Source: Agrostemma githago | Lineage: Eukaryota; Streptophyta; Magnoliopsida; Caryophyllales; Caryophyllaceae | NCBI GenBank assembly: GCA_958450325.1 | Contig: OY288243.1 | Span: forward strand, 50,619,878 to 50,683,877 | Direction of reading: 5' to 3' | Length of the DNA: 64,000 bases | In this document: positions 1 to 9,561 of the stretch, piece after piece | Position numbering within the stretch: the stretch's first letter is position 1 | How the letters are laid out: each line of letters starts with the position of its first letter | The notes under the pieces: model-generated | Database searches by the model: none | What the model was told of the DNA's origin: nothing | What the model saw: the letters and a program-made list of their open reading frames with translations, nothing else | Program-made: the position numbers and the translations under genes

Positions 1-509
1 AGAATTCCGTTTTCTTGTGAAGGAAGAAAAGGAAATCTCGGCTGGTTGTGTGCTACTTGGCCGAGTATTTGCACTCGGTTGAGTGTTTGAATCGGTTTTC
101 GGATAGGATTCGTGCTTGAGATCGAATTCTACCTCAAACGGAATTGTTTAATATTTTGTGTAGCTGATTTTTTGTAGAGTTTGGGTAAGAACTGGACACG
201 TGAGATGCCACGGTCAGTCCACAAGTCTAGGGAAATATCTTTGACCGGGTTTTGACTCGGTCGCTAAAAGACGGTTTTACCCCTGGTGTCGGATTCGACC
301 CAAATTAGTGTTATTTGACTCGAAACGACCCACTGGGCCTGAATTTGAGGTTGGTTTTGTGAAATTTGTACTCCGTAAAAAGCCCAAGCTAAATATCCAT
401 GATTTCGAGCCCATTTTCGAGTACGTTAAAGCACGTTTGCGTCCGATCATCATCGGGTGTTTGTCGGAAACTACTATAGACACCTGGCAACAAAAAGTGG
501 GTGTCTACA
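1..509 (-). repeat. 3' LTR of element A, partial
   Basis: Matches 12,507-13,015 base for base except at 4 positions and ends in the same GTGTCTACA. In element orientation this is the start of the 3' LTR (TGTAGACACC...). The rest lies left of the window. Confidence 0.95.
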
Positions 510-521
510 GAGCCCCCACAT
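510..521 (-). other. polypurine tract of element A
   Basis: On the minus strand the bases directly before the 3' LTR read TGTGGGGGCTC, a G-rich run abutting TGTAGACACC. This is where plus-strand DNA synthesis would be primed. Confidence 0.6.
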
Positions 522-1050
522 TGACTGAGGCTTGGACAGGGCGAAAGTCAGAGTAGCTACCTGGTCAATCAAGGATTAAAACCCGGTAGCTTCCGGTCAG
601 GTCGTTTAAGGTCCATTAGACCTGCGTGAAGGGCCCGTCGGCCATGGATTAGAAATGTACCTGAACTGATGATGATAACTCCGTGGGGAATTGAACTCGT
701 CGCATAAGACTTAAAATGGGCCTGTATGTGGGCTCATCTTGTTAAATGTCGTTGGGGAGTTATGCAAATTGCATCGTCCTGTTTAAGTCGTCCTGTACAT
801 ATTTATGCAAAGTAGCAAAGTTTTGCACATAATATTTGTAGGAAAAATGACTCGTGCTGGGGAATAAAATTTTTGAGAAAAGGTTTGAATTTTTGAGTTT
901 GTAGGAGTCTTTGAAAATTAGGGAATTTTGTTGACTCTGAAAAGGAATAGGAATGCTCGGGATGACTTAGCTAATCTCTGGATAAGGATTGTATGCTAAA
1001 TACACTAGGATTGGGAATCCTAAGGTGAGGAGGAGAAATTGGTTTCATGC
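522..1050. other. 3' untranslated part of element A / upstream region of the antisense ORF
   Basis: No coding sequence is recognised. On the plus strand this stretch is the upstream region of the accessory ORF and ends at its TATA box. On the minus strand it is the tail between pol and the polypurine tract. Confidence 0.5.
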
Positions 1051-1058
1051 TATAAATA
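1051..1058 (+). promoter_or_regulatory. TATA box of antisense accessory ORF
   Basis: TATAAATA in the context GCTATAAATACCCTC, about 100 bp before the ATG at 1,154 and followed by a pyrimidine-rich leader. It suggests the plus-strand ORF has its own promoter rather than depending on the LTR. Predicted from sequence only. Confidence 0.6.
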
Positions 1059-1153
1059 CCCTCTCCTTGCTTCATAAATTTCACAATTCCCACAATTCTT
1101 TAAAGAAAAGAATAAGCCCTGAAAAATTTATTCTTTCTTTTATCAAATCAATT

Positions 1154-2851
1154 ATGGGGATCGACCGATTAGTTGGAATGCTGCATGAATGGTCCAAATA
1201 CTTCAGGGACGCCGATAGGGCTATCCTAAATCAGAATGGCGTTACCCAATTGTCCGTGATCCGTTAGATGCAAGTAGATCGCCACTTCTTGGATGCTTGC
1301 CTGTCTTATTGGGACGACACTTATCATGTATTTGGTTTTCCTCGAGGAGAAATTTGCCCTATTCCTGAGGAAATTGCTGCTGCATGGGGATGGAATCCCA
1401 TACTTTGTCCAGCTATTCCTTTTTCAGTTTCAGACCCAAGGAGGAAGCTACGGAAATTTTTAGGGCTTTCTCATATGGAGGTATCCCGCATGCTAGAAGG
1501 AGATACCGTTTCCTTGATTGATCTAGCTGAAAAATTCATGAACCCAGATGACGTCCGGGTCAGGCCGGTCCACAGCCGTAGGGCCTTTACTTTTTGCATG
1601 CTCCATGTCTATGCCTTCGAAGGGCATATGGACTTATTATCTTGCATGGGCCACGTTAGACTTTTCACGGTGGCTGATCTGATGGAGACGGAGCATAGCC
1701 CGGCTTGGTTGATTACGGGAGAAATTATCCAGGGTTTGGATAATCACAAGAGGGATCCGTCAGTCCGACTGACTGGAAGTACCCGTCTTCTACAGGTATG
1801 CCATTTTATTTTATTTTTTTCGGCTTTTCCGATTTTTCCGGTTTTTGCGGCTTTTTCCAGATTTTCCCGATTTCTGCGGTTTTCTCGGTTTTCGCGTTTT
1901 TCACATTTTTTTTTTGACGCGATTTTGACGATTTTTTTGCGGGTTTTTCAGCTGTGGCTGTTTGAGAGGCTATCGATCTTGGATCCTCCCCTAGACGTGA
2001 GCCGGTATCAACCCAGGCAAGTAATGGCGAGGAGACGAGCTATTGCCTTTTCTCGCTTCAACACCCAAAAACACTGGGATGAGGTGCTATCCTTCCATGG
2101 AGGCCTATTGATCCGTTGGGCCGTGCCATGGTGGCCTATTTACGTTTGGACCGGCTTGGAGTCCCGAAACAGGGCTAGATATCAGGTAATCCTATCTTTT
2201 AGCCAGACAATTCACCTCTTTCCCGATCGCATACTTAGGCAATATGGTCGGGTGCAAAGAATCCCTGAAATTGAGGCAGTTGCGAGTGAATCTACTCAGT
2301 TGACGGATGTAATGTGTGACACCTGGATGCAAAGGTGGTATACACGAGCTACTTGGCCCGTTCCTAGAAATCCTCATTCGATTTGGGTAACTGACTCTTA
2401 TGTGAGATGGACAAGAGCTGATTCAGCTAAAACCCGGGCTGCCTTGAAGACTGACGAGGCCTATGACCTGTTACGCCGGGAACATGCTAAAGATAATAGA
2501 AGCTTCTTTGCCGAAGAAGCTACTTCGACAAGTCAGAAAGGAAAATCTAGGACTCAGACTGTAGGGTCTAGTACTAAGGGTGCATGGGGGAAAGTGAGCC
2601 CCCAGACGGAATTAGAAAGGAGACTAGGGCCAAGGTTGGCGGCTAAGGACCGACTTGGTCCTCGAGACAGGCTTCCCGAGCCCGTTAGGGCTCGGCTTGG
2701 ACCGGTGCAAATGGTGGACGACCCAAAATCGAAGAAGCGGGTTCGAACTAAAGAAATTCCCCTTGTGATTAGGGAACGTTCGCCCCCACCCCGTCGGCCT
2801 CGGGCTCCACGTGACCCGAAAGATAAGGGGAAAGGAAAAATGTACGAGTAG
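1154..2851 (+). CDS. antisense accessory ORF, DUF7745/plant-mobile-domain-like, one in-frame stop
   Basis: A plus-strand ORF opposite to and downstream of gag-pol. Reading from ATG 1,154 there is one in-frame TAG at 1,265-1,267; after it the frame is open for 527 codons from ATG 1,268. A 156-bp segment at 1,796-1,951 starts GTATG, ends TTTTTCAG, is T-rich and encodes Phe/Arg/Ser junk, so I read it as an in-frame intron. Joining across it gives ...RLLQ|LWLFERL.... The spliced product resembles the DUF7745/plant mobile domain group: an early YWDDTYHVFGFP block, an LLQLW-type block after the intron, and LFPDRILRQYGRVQRIPE later. The C-terminus is basic and proline-rich. The TAG (TAGATG) could be CAG changed by C-to-T. 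Family assignment is from motif memory. The function of such ORFs in Tat elements is unknown. Confidence 0.7.
1796..1951 (+). other. predicted intron in the antisense ORF
   Basis: GT at 1,796 (CAG/GTATG), T-rich body, acceptor TTTTTCAG ending at 1,951. The length is 156 bp, divisible by three and free of stops, so the retained form would still be translated with a 52-residue low-complexity insert. Confidence 0.6.
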
Positions 2852-2933
2852 TCTCCTAAATTTATTATTTAAGTATTACTACTATTTTTGTGGTGTGATT
2901 TTGTTTGTTTTTTGTGTGATGTATTTTTGAAAT

Positions 2934-2939
2934 AATAAA
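2934..2939 (+). terminator. poly(A) signal of antisense ORF
   Basis: AATAAA 83 bp after the stop at 2,851, on the same strand as the accessory ORF. The 2,852-3,206 spacer separates the convergent ends of the accessory ORF and pol. Confidence 0.45.
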
Positions 2940-3206
2940 AAGACATATTAGTGAATACCGTTCCCGTATTTTCGTTATTGCAATGGTTGTACCCTTTTGA
3001 GGGGTTGCCTACGTATCCAAAATTAATGGAATCAAACCTTCCGTAGTTCAGAAGTATTTTTGCAATTTTTCGAAATACATCAAGATTATTAATTCGAGAT
3101 GTGCAACTGTAGGATAAATAATCCTAACTTATTGACTTGCTTAAAAATTTTTGAAAACTCATAAAAGAAAATTTTATAAATTTTGCAAATGACATTGAGA
3201 CAGGGT

Positions 3207-6200
3207 TTATGGGTAGTAACATTTCAGCTGGTCCAAGTTTGTTGGATTGACGAACTCGTTCCCGTCCAAGTCCGTCAGCATTACTGCTCCTCCTGAAAGG
3301 ATTTTCTTTACTAGGTACGGCCCAGCCCAATTGGGTTTGAATTTTCCCCTTGGGTCAACTGGTAGTAAAGCTCGAACAGATTTTAGGACTAGATCGCCCT
3401 CTTTGATATTCCTGGGCCTAACCCTTTTGTTAAAAGCCCATTGGATTCTTTTTTGATATATCTGAATATTATTCAGAGCCCGGGATCGCCGTTCGTCTAA
3501 GAGAACTAGTGAGTCATATCGGGCTTGGACCCAATCTGCTTCAGGTACCTGGCTCTCTAGCAGAATCTTAAGGGATGATACTTCTAGCTCGACTGGCTGG
3601 ACTGCTTCCATTCCATATGTCAGATAGTATGGAGTTGCTCCGGTTGCAGTTCGAATTGATGTCTGATATCCCCATAAGGCAAAAGGTATCTTGTCGGGCC
3701 AGTCCCGGTAATTTTCAGCCATCTTTTTAAGAATGGTGACAATTGTCTTATTGGCCGCCTCCACTGCTCCATTTGTTTGGGGACGGTAAGGCGATGATGT
3801 AGGCCTTTGGATCTTGTACTTTTCCAACAAAGTAGCAGTTTCAGCTTGGAAATGGGTCCCGTGATCGCTGATGAACTCGTGCGGGATCCCGTATCGACAT
3901 ATAATTTTGTTTTGGATGAACTTAGCCACATGTTTGGCATTCAAGATCCGGTATGACTCGGCTTCGACCCATTTAGTGAAATAGTCGATAGCCACTAGGA
4001 TGAAACAGTGACCTCCTGTCCCGGAAGGGTTCACTTTCCCGATTATATCAATTCCCCATGTTGAGAACGGCCATGGTGACATCATTGTATATAATAGGGA
4101 TGAAGGCATATGCCGAACATTGGCGAAAATCTGACAGTTATGGCAATGTTTGACATACAATTGACAGTCAGTTTCCATGCTATTCCAGTAATAACCGAGC
4201 CTCGTGATTTTTTGGGCCAACATATGGGCGTTCATGTGTGGACCGTTTTCACCATCATGTACCTCGGCCATGACTCTTTCGGCTTGATTCTTGTCGATGC
4301 ATAGAAGTAAAGCCCCCTGTGCTGTCTTCTTATATAACTGTCCATCGTCCGTGCGGATGAACTGGGTTGCCCATCTTCGTAGAGCTTTCTTGGCCCGGTT
4401 TTCAGCTCCCGGAGGATATTCTCCTGACGTTAAGTAGGTTAGAATAGCCTGATACCAAGGTTCTGGATCAGTTATTTCAATATCTGAGATAGTGTGGATG
4501 TATGCGGGCTCGGACCGCCTTTCGACGCAAATAGGCATGCTGGTTAGATGTCCTGGGATATTCAGTAATGATGCTAATTTTGAGAGAGCATCTACAAACT
4601 GGTTTTCTTCCCGAGGTAGATAGATGTATTCCACTTTTTGGAATTGTTTTTCGAGAATCCTTACTCGTGCTTGGTAAGCCACGAGATTCGCGTTCCGAGT
4701 CTTCCATTTTTGTAGGGTTTGATTTATGACTAAAGATGAGTCACCATGGACCCGGAGGTTTGCAGTGGCGGCTTGCAACCCGTGAATGCATGCTTCGTAT
4801 TCGGCTGCGTTGTTAGTCACGTCGAAATCTAGCTTGATGGATAACGGGGTGTGTTCCCCTTGTGGTGAGATTAGCAAGATCCCGACACCAAATCCTCGGA
4901 AGTTGGATGCTCCGTCAAAATACAGATCCCATGTGTCGGTGTCGGTATGGAATATGTCTTCATCTGGGAAGGCCCAGGTATCGGTGTGTTCTTCCTTGGA
5001 TACCGGGCTATCGGCGAGGAATTCCGCTACTACCCGGCCTTTGATGGCTTTTAAAGGTACGAATTTGAGGTCGAACTCAGTTAGCATTAAAGTCCATCTG
5101 GATATACGGCCGTTGAGAATGGGCTTCTCGAACAGATACTTGATTGGATCCATTTTGGATAGCACATGTACCTCATGACTAAGCATATAGTGTCGGAACT
5201 TTTTGGTGGCCCAAACCAGAGCTAGACATGTCTTCTCGAGCATTGTGTACTTGCATTCGTATTCTAAGAACTTTTTACTGATGTAGTAAATAGCCCGTTC
5301 TTCGGAATCGACCGTCTGGGCTAGCATAGCACCCATGGCGGTTTCGGTCGTTGTCAAGTATAGCGATAGAGGCAAACCGTGCTGAGGTGGCATTAACACC
5401 GGTGGAGAGGATAGAATCTCCTTGATCTTGTCGAAAGCCATTTGACATTTGTCATCCCATAGTGTTCGTTCTCCTATCTTCAGTTTCTTGAAAATGGGCT
5501 CACATACCATGGTTAGCTTTGAAATGAACCGGCTTATATATTGGACTTTCCCGAGAAACCCCCTTATCTCCTTTTCGGTTTTAGGCGGTTGCATCTCGGT
5601 AATGGCCTTGATCTTTGTTGGGTCAACTTCGATGCCACGTTGGCTGACAATGTGGCCCAGTAGCTTGCCCGATGTTACCCCGAAACTGCATTTTTGAGGG
5701 TTTAACCTCATGTTGTACTTGCGTAGTCGGGTGAATAACTTCCTTAGGGCTGCATTGTGCCCGTTTCGGTCCTTTGACTTGACAATCATGTCGTCGACGT
5801 AGACCTCCACTTCCTTATGCATCATGTCATGCAATAAAGTGGTGGCGGTCCGTTGATAAGTGGCTCCAGCGTTAATAAGCCCAAATGGCATCACGGTATA
5901 GCAGTAAGTCCCCCAAGGTGTGATGAAGGTGGTCTTACTCATGTCTTCTTCCGCCATTTTGATCTGATTATATCCGGCATACCCGTCCATGAATGATAGA
6001 AGGGCATGGTCAGCCGTGTTATCCACCAGTATGTCGATGTGTGGCAACGGAAAATCGTCTTTTGGGCTGGCCTTATTAAGGTCCCGAAAATCTACACATA
6101 CTCGGACTTTGCCATCCTTTTTGGGTACTGGTACTATGTTTGCAACCCAGTCTGGATATTCAGACACTTTAATAAAGCCCGCTTTCAATTGTTTATCAAC

Positions 6201-8912
6201 TTCTTCCTTGACTTTGAGAGACCATTCGGGCCTCATTCTTCGGAGTTTCTGTTTTACCGGCTTGTACCCGTCTTTGATGGGTATTCGGTGTTCAGCTATC
6301 TCCCGGTCTATTCCCGGCATGTCCTTGTAGGACCATGCGAAGACGTCTTTGATTTCCTGGAGGAGATTGGTGAATTGTTGTCTCTCCTCGGGATCTAAAG
6401 ATAGGCCCAACTTAAGCATCTGAGGTTCTAAAGGGGTTCCTACGTTGATGGAATCGGTTTCTTCGATTACCGGATCTCGGGATTCCCTTTGCTCAAGTTG
6501 CTCGATTAGATGCGGAGGCAATGGTACCTGTTCGTCGGGTTTCTCAATGTCATTGCAAGTAAGATTTTCGAAAATATTTTGAAAATAAGCCAAGTCATAA
6601 GCAGAACGGTTATCGTTATTATTGATATTAAATTTTGAAAAGAGCTCAAAGAGAGCTGCCATCTGATCGTTGGTCAGACGTGGGATAGGGAGAGCCCTCG
6701 GGACAGACTCTGGGGCTCCCGATGGTGTGGCTAAAGAAGGGAGAGGGGTTACGGACTCGATCCTAGTACTGGACCCTCTAGACTTTGACTCATACTCCAA
6801 CTCTGACTCTGACTCGGACTCGGACTCAGATTCAGATTCGATAGCATGCATATCTCCTTCACCAGTAGTTAGCTTAAGCTTGTAGACTCGACCCTGACTG
6901 TCGGTCCATTTAGTTGTCTTCCTCCAAGCTCTCTTCCCAGTATTGGCACCAACTTCAGAGATCAGCTTAGTTGGATCAAACCTGCTGCTGCGGAGGATCA
7001 AGCTGACTAACTCCTGTTTAGGGGTCGGGACGACTTTGTCTTCCCTGAAGAGTAGTCCTAGGATGGGCTCAGTATTGTTTGTGCCCTCCTTTGATTCGGC
7101 TTGGATAAGGGCGAAGATGTCATCTGGGATGAAATTGCATTCCCTAGCCAGTTTGGTCCCGGGATATGAGATGGTGGGCTGATAGAGGCCAGTTTGAATA
7201 GCTCCGAACACCGGGGTGACGAACGTGACCGCCTTGGTTTGGTCCGTGTATCCGGGCGCCATGGTGTAGCCTAGACCGATGCGAGATTGTCCGTTGTTCA
7301 GGGTTTCGATAATTTTCCCGGGTGGAAGATAGGGCCTTGATGTGATTCCCGGTAGACAACCCAGATTCTGTAACATCGTATCGATGCTAGTAGTGAAGTA
7401 TGGCCGGAAAAGGTATTCTTCCTCGATCATTCCCACGAAGTTGAATCCTCGTGGGTCGGCTGAGCCTGCCGTGTTGCAGCTTGACACGGTTATGGGAGTA
7501 GCTTCAAGAGTGACGATGCCATCTTGTAAAGGTAGCTTGACCTTCCTGTGAAGAGTGGAAGACACAGCTTTGACCGCGTGAATCCACGGTCTCCCAAGTA
7601 GCAGATTGAAAGATGAAGTAACATCGATCACTTGGAATTCTAACTTCTTCTCGATCAGGCCCGTTATGATGGTTAGCTTAAAGACCCCAGCAACTGATTT
7701 TGGGCTTCCATCAAAAGCCTGGATAGTCTGCGCAGTTGGAAGGTAGTCAGCCTTGGTAATGCCGAGAGCATTGGCTGTCCTTAAAGGAAGGACGTTTACC
7801 GCGGACCCGTCATCAATCAGGGTCATTGGGAGATACTTGTTTTGGCAGATCACCGTGATATATAGGGCTAAGTTATGGGTGGTCCCGAATGGTGGAAGGT
7901 CGGACTCGGAGAAAGTGATAAGTGGGCCCTCTCCTTTGGACCTGTCCCTGAGGTGTGGCAAGATCGTGGCCACCATCTCGGTGGGGGTAATCGATGAGTC
8001 GACCTTGATTTCATCAAGGGCCCTAGTAAGTGCTGCCCGATGCTCTTGTGAACTAACCAAAAGCTGCCATATAGTAATATCAGTTCGGACCCTCTTTAAT
8101 TGTCTGACTAGGGCCGTGTCAGCGTTTGGCTCTTCGGGAGTGAGTTCCGTCCTGGAAGGTTCAGTGATGGTTTCCAGAGTGGTGAGACTGGCCGTGATGG
8201 TGTGTGTACCGTCCAGAGCTCTGGCTTTGGCTTTCCGGATCTCTTCGATGGTGACGGGAACAGCTTCCCCCTTAGCCAGGTAAACATCATCTTCATCGTC
8301 GTTCCATATCCCGTTGATTTGGGAATTGAAAGGGGAAATGAGCTGAGAGCAGTCAACTACCTCTCTAGTAAAAATGGCATGAGTAGCAAGAGGATTGTTT
8401 TTGTTACTTGGCTTATCACTGGGTAGTGGTATCTTCCCACTTTCGATCAGATCTTGAATAAGATGTTTCAATTTCCAGCATTTCTCCGTGTCATGCCCAT
8501 TGCCTTGGTGATAGTGGCAATAGGCCTGAATTTTGTAGCTTTTGGATCGCTTTTCCACGGAAACTTCTGGAATTGGGCCTATTGGTTGGATTAGGCCTTT
8601 CGAAGACAACCTTTGTAAGGCATTAGCATAGGTTGTCTCTATGTCGGTAAATACCCGATTTGGAGTATTCTTTTTGGTCGAGGTATCCAGTGAGTTAACC
8701 TCGTCGAAGATGCTTCGGGCCGCCGTTGTGGTGGCGGGCTTGCTGGAGGAGGAACTGGCTTCTTGATACCCTTTGGTAGAGGCCTTAGTAAGGTTCTCTA
8801 GCCTTAGATCATCTTCGATCCTAGTACCCATTTCGGTCAAAGTGGCGAAGTCGGGTATGATGGCACGCATACCGGAGATGGACTCGATAAGCGGGGAGGA
8901 GGTTTTTGACAA
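3207..8912 (-). CDS. gag C-terminus and pol (PR-RT-RNH-aRNH-INT) of element A
   Basis: An open frame of 1,901 codons with no internal stop. Approximate residues in order: CCHC-like knuckle CHYHQGNGHDTEKC at 132-145; aspartic protease with LIDDGSAVNVLP near 366; an acidic Ser/Glu run near 700; reverse transcriptase (VRVCVDFRDLN near 936, YVDDM near 1,037); RNase H 1,150-1,270; a second, archaeal-like RNase H starting LYFDGASN near 1,331; integrase with HCHNCQ zinc end near 1,589, first Asp in GIDIIG near 1,620, second Asp in ISDHGTHF, Glu in NGAVEAANK near 1,718. The natural C-terminus is LDQLKCYYP. Protease and integrase catalytic residues look intact. The frame overlaps the gag ORF at 8,821-8,912. 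The true product is probably one gag-pol polyprotein with a 1-base frameshift there. Confidence 0.95.
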   Translation of the reverse strand: MSKTSSPLIESISGMRAIIPDFATLTEMGTRIEDDLRLENLTKASTKGYQEASSSSSKPATTTAARSIFDEVNSLDTSTKKNTPNRVFTDIETTYANALQRLSSKGLIQPIGPIPEVSVEKRSKSYKIQAYCHYHQGNGHDTEKCWKLKHLIQDLIESGKIPLPSDKPSNKNNPLATHAIFTREVVDCSQLISPFNSQINGIWNDDEDDVYLAKGEAVPVTIEEIRKAKARALDGTHTITASLTTLETITEPSRTELTPEEPNADTALVRQLKRVRTDITIWQLLVSSQEHRAALTRALDEIKVDSSITPTEMVATILPHLRDRSKGEGPLITFSESDLPPFGTTHNLALYITVICQNKYLPMTLIDDGSAVNVLPLRTANALGITKADYLPTAQTIQAFDGSPKSVAGVFKLTIITGLIEKKLEFQVIDVTSSFNLLLGRPWIHAVKAVSSTLHRKVKLPLQDGIVTLEATPITVSSCNTAGSADPRGFNFVGMIEEEYLFRPYFTTSIDTMLQNLGCLPGITSRPYLPPGKIIETLNNGQSRIGLGYTMAPGYTDQTKAVTFVTPVFGAIQTGLYQPTISYPGTKLARECNFIPDDIFALIQAESKEGTNNTEPILGLLFREDKVVPTPKQELVSLILRSSRFDPTKLISEVGANTGKRAWRKTTKWTDSQGRVYKLKLTTGEGDMHAIESESESESESESELEYESKSRGSSTRIESVTPLPSLATPSGAPESVPRALPIPRLTNDQMAALFELFSKFNINNNDNRSAYDLAYFQNIFENLTCNDIEKPDEQVPLPPHLIEQLEQRESRDPVIEETDSINVGTPLEPQMLKLGLSLDPEERQQFTNLLQEIKDVFAWSYKDMPGIDREIAEHRIPIKDGYKPVKQKLRRMRPEWSLKVKEEVDKQLKAGFIKVSEYPDWVANIVPVPKKDGKVRVCVDFRDLNKASPKDDFPLPHIDILVDNTADHALLSFMDGYAGYNQIKMAEEDMSKTTFITPWGTYCYTVMPFGLINAGATYQRTATTLLHDMMHKEVEVYVDDMIVKSKDRNGHNAALRKLFTRLRKYNMRLNPQKCSFGVTSGKLLGHIVSQRGIEVDPTKIKAITEMQPPKTEKEIRGFLGKVQYISRFISKLTMVCEPIFKKLKIGERTLWDDKCQMAFDKIKEILSSPPVLMPPQHGLPLSLYLTTTETAMGAMLAQTVDSEERAIYYISKKFLEYECKYTMLEKTCLALVWATKKFRHYMLSHEVHVLSKMDPIKYLFEKPILNGRISRWTLMLTEFDLKFVPLKAIKGRVVAEFLADSPVSKEEHTDTWAFPDEDIFHTDTDTWDLYFDGASNFRGFGVGILLISPQGEHTPLSIKLDFDVTNNAAEYEACIHGLQAATANLRVHGDSSLVINQTLQKWKTRNANLVAYQARVRILEKQFQKVEYIYLPREENQFVDALSKLASLLNIPGHLTSMPICVERRSEPAYIHTISDIEITDPEPWYQAILTYLTSGEYPPGAENRAKKALRRWATQFIRTDDGQLYKKTAQGALLLCIDKNQAERVMAEVHDGENGPHMNAHMLAQKITRLGYYWNSMETDCQLYVKHCHNCQIFANVRHMPSSLLYTMMSPWPFSTWGIDIIGKVNPSGTGGHCFILVAIDYFTKWVEAESYRILNAKHVAKFIQNKIICRYGIPHEFISDHGTHFQAETATLLEKYKIQRPTSSPYRPQTNGAVEAANKTIVTILKKMAENYRDWPDKIPFALWGYQTSIRTATGATPYYLTYGMEAVQPVELEVSSLKILLESQVPEADWVQARYDSLVLLDERRSRALNNIQIYQKRIQWAFNKRVRPRNIKEGDLVLKSVRALLPVDPRGKFKPNWAGPYLVKKILSGGAVMLTDLDGNEFVNPTNLDQLKCYYP

Positions 8913-9561
8913 AGGCCTCCACTAGCACTTTTTCGGTGGGCTTGTCCACCAGCTTAACATTTTCGGTCCTCCACCTTTGAAGGTATTTGGTGAAACCCTC
9001 CTTAGGCTCTTGGGCCATAACTTCCAGAGTACGCATGGTAGTCTGGATTTCAGCATTATCCGCGTAGTTCCGCGCGAATTCCATTGCAACATCGTCCCAG
9101 GTTTTGTATTTCTTGGGGTCAAGCCTGTAGTACCGGGCTTTTGGGTGTCTTTCCAGAGAGGAAGCAAAGAGATGCTTAAACATGGTCGATTTGACCCCCT
9201 TGATAGCCATAAAGTCCTTGAAAGCCCGAATGTGAAGTACCGGGTCTTCAGTCCCGTCAAACATTGGCAAGCCCGTTAAGTTGAGGTTAGCGGGCAGTTC
9301 ATCAGTTAAGGGTGAATAGGTACGGGCATTTTCCGTGAGAATGGTGTTTCTGGTGGTCGAGTGGACCTGTTCCTGCAGTTTTTGGACCGCGCCGGCCAGT
9401 GCGGCCAGAGGTCCGTCATCTTCGATCGAGGCATTGGGGGTTCCCTGTTCCACGGCACTAACCCGAGTGACGATGGCAATTTGGTCCTCCCACATTCTCC
9501 TTAATTGGTCCTGAATTTGGGTCAACGAGGCGGTAAAGTCGTCTATGGCTTTTTGCGTCAT
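8821..9561 (-). CDS. gag N-terminal part of element A
   Basis: 246 codons from ATG at 9,561. The middle carries a typical Ty3/gypsy Gag block: LPMFDGTEDPVLHIRAFKDF, then FASSLERHPKARYYRLDPKK and MAQEPKEGFTKYLQRWR. After VEAFVKNLLP the frame leaves the Gag sense, and the continuation (PLIESISGMRAIIPDF...) is found in the pol frame. A single-base indel near 8,895-8,905, beside a G-run, therefore separates the two. Elements of this lineage usually keep gag and pol in one frame, so I treat the shift as damage rather than programmed frameshifting. Confidence 0.9.
   Translation of the reverse strand: MTQKAIDDFTASLTQIQDQLRRMWEDQIAIVTRVSAVEQGTPNASIEDDGPLAALAGAVQKLQEQVHSTTRNTILTENARTYSPLTDELPANLNLTGLPMFDGTEDPVLHIRAFKDFMAIKGVKSTMFKHLFASSLERHPKARYYRLDPKKYKTWDDVAMEFARNYADNAEIQTTMRTLEVMAQEPKEGFTKYLQRWRTENVKLVDKPTEKVLVEAFVKNLLPAYRVHLRYACHHTRLRHFDRNGY

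Noticed and set aside
1796..1951. Phe/Arg/Ser-rich segment as a true protein domain
   Set aside because: Good splice borders and a T-rich body fit an in-frame intron better; the sense on both sides joins across it.
7753..8283. 176-codon plus-strand ORF
   Set aside because: It lies wholly antisense to the protease region of the intact pol of element A. It has no promoter or motif and is explained as a shadow frame.
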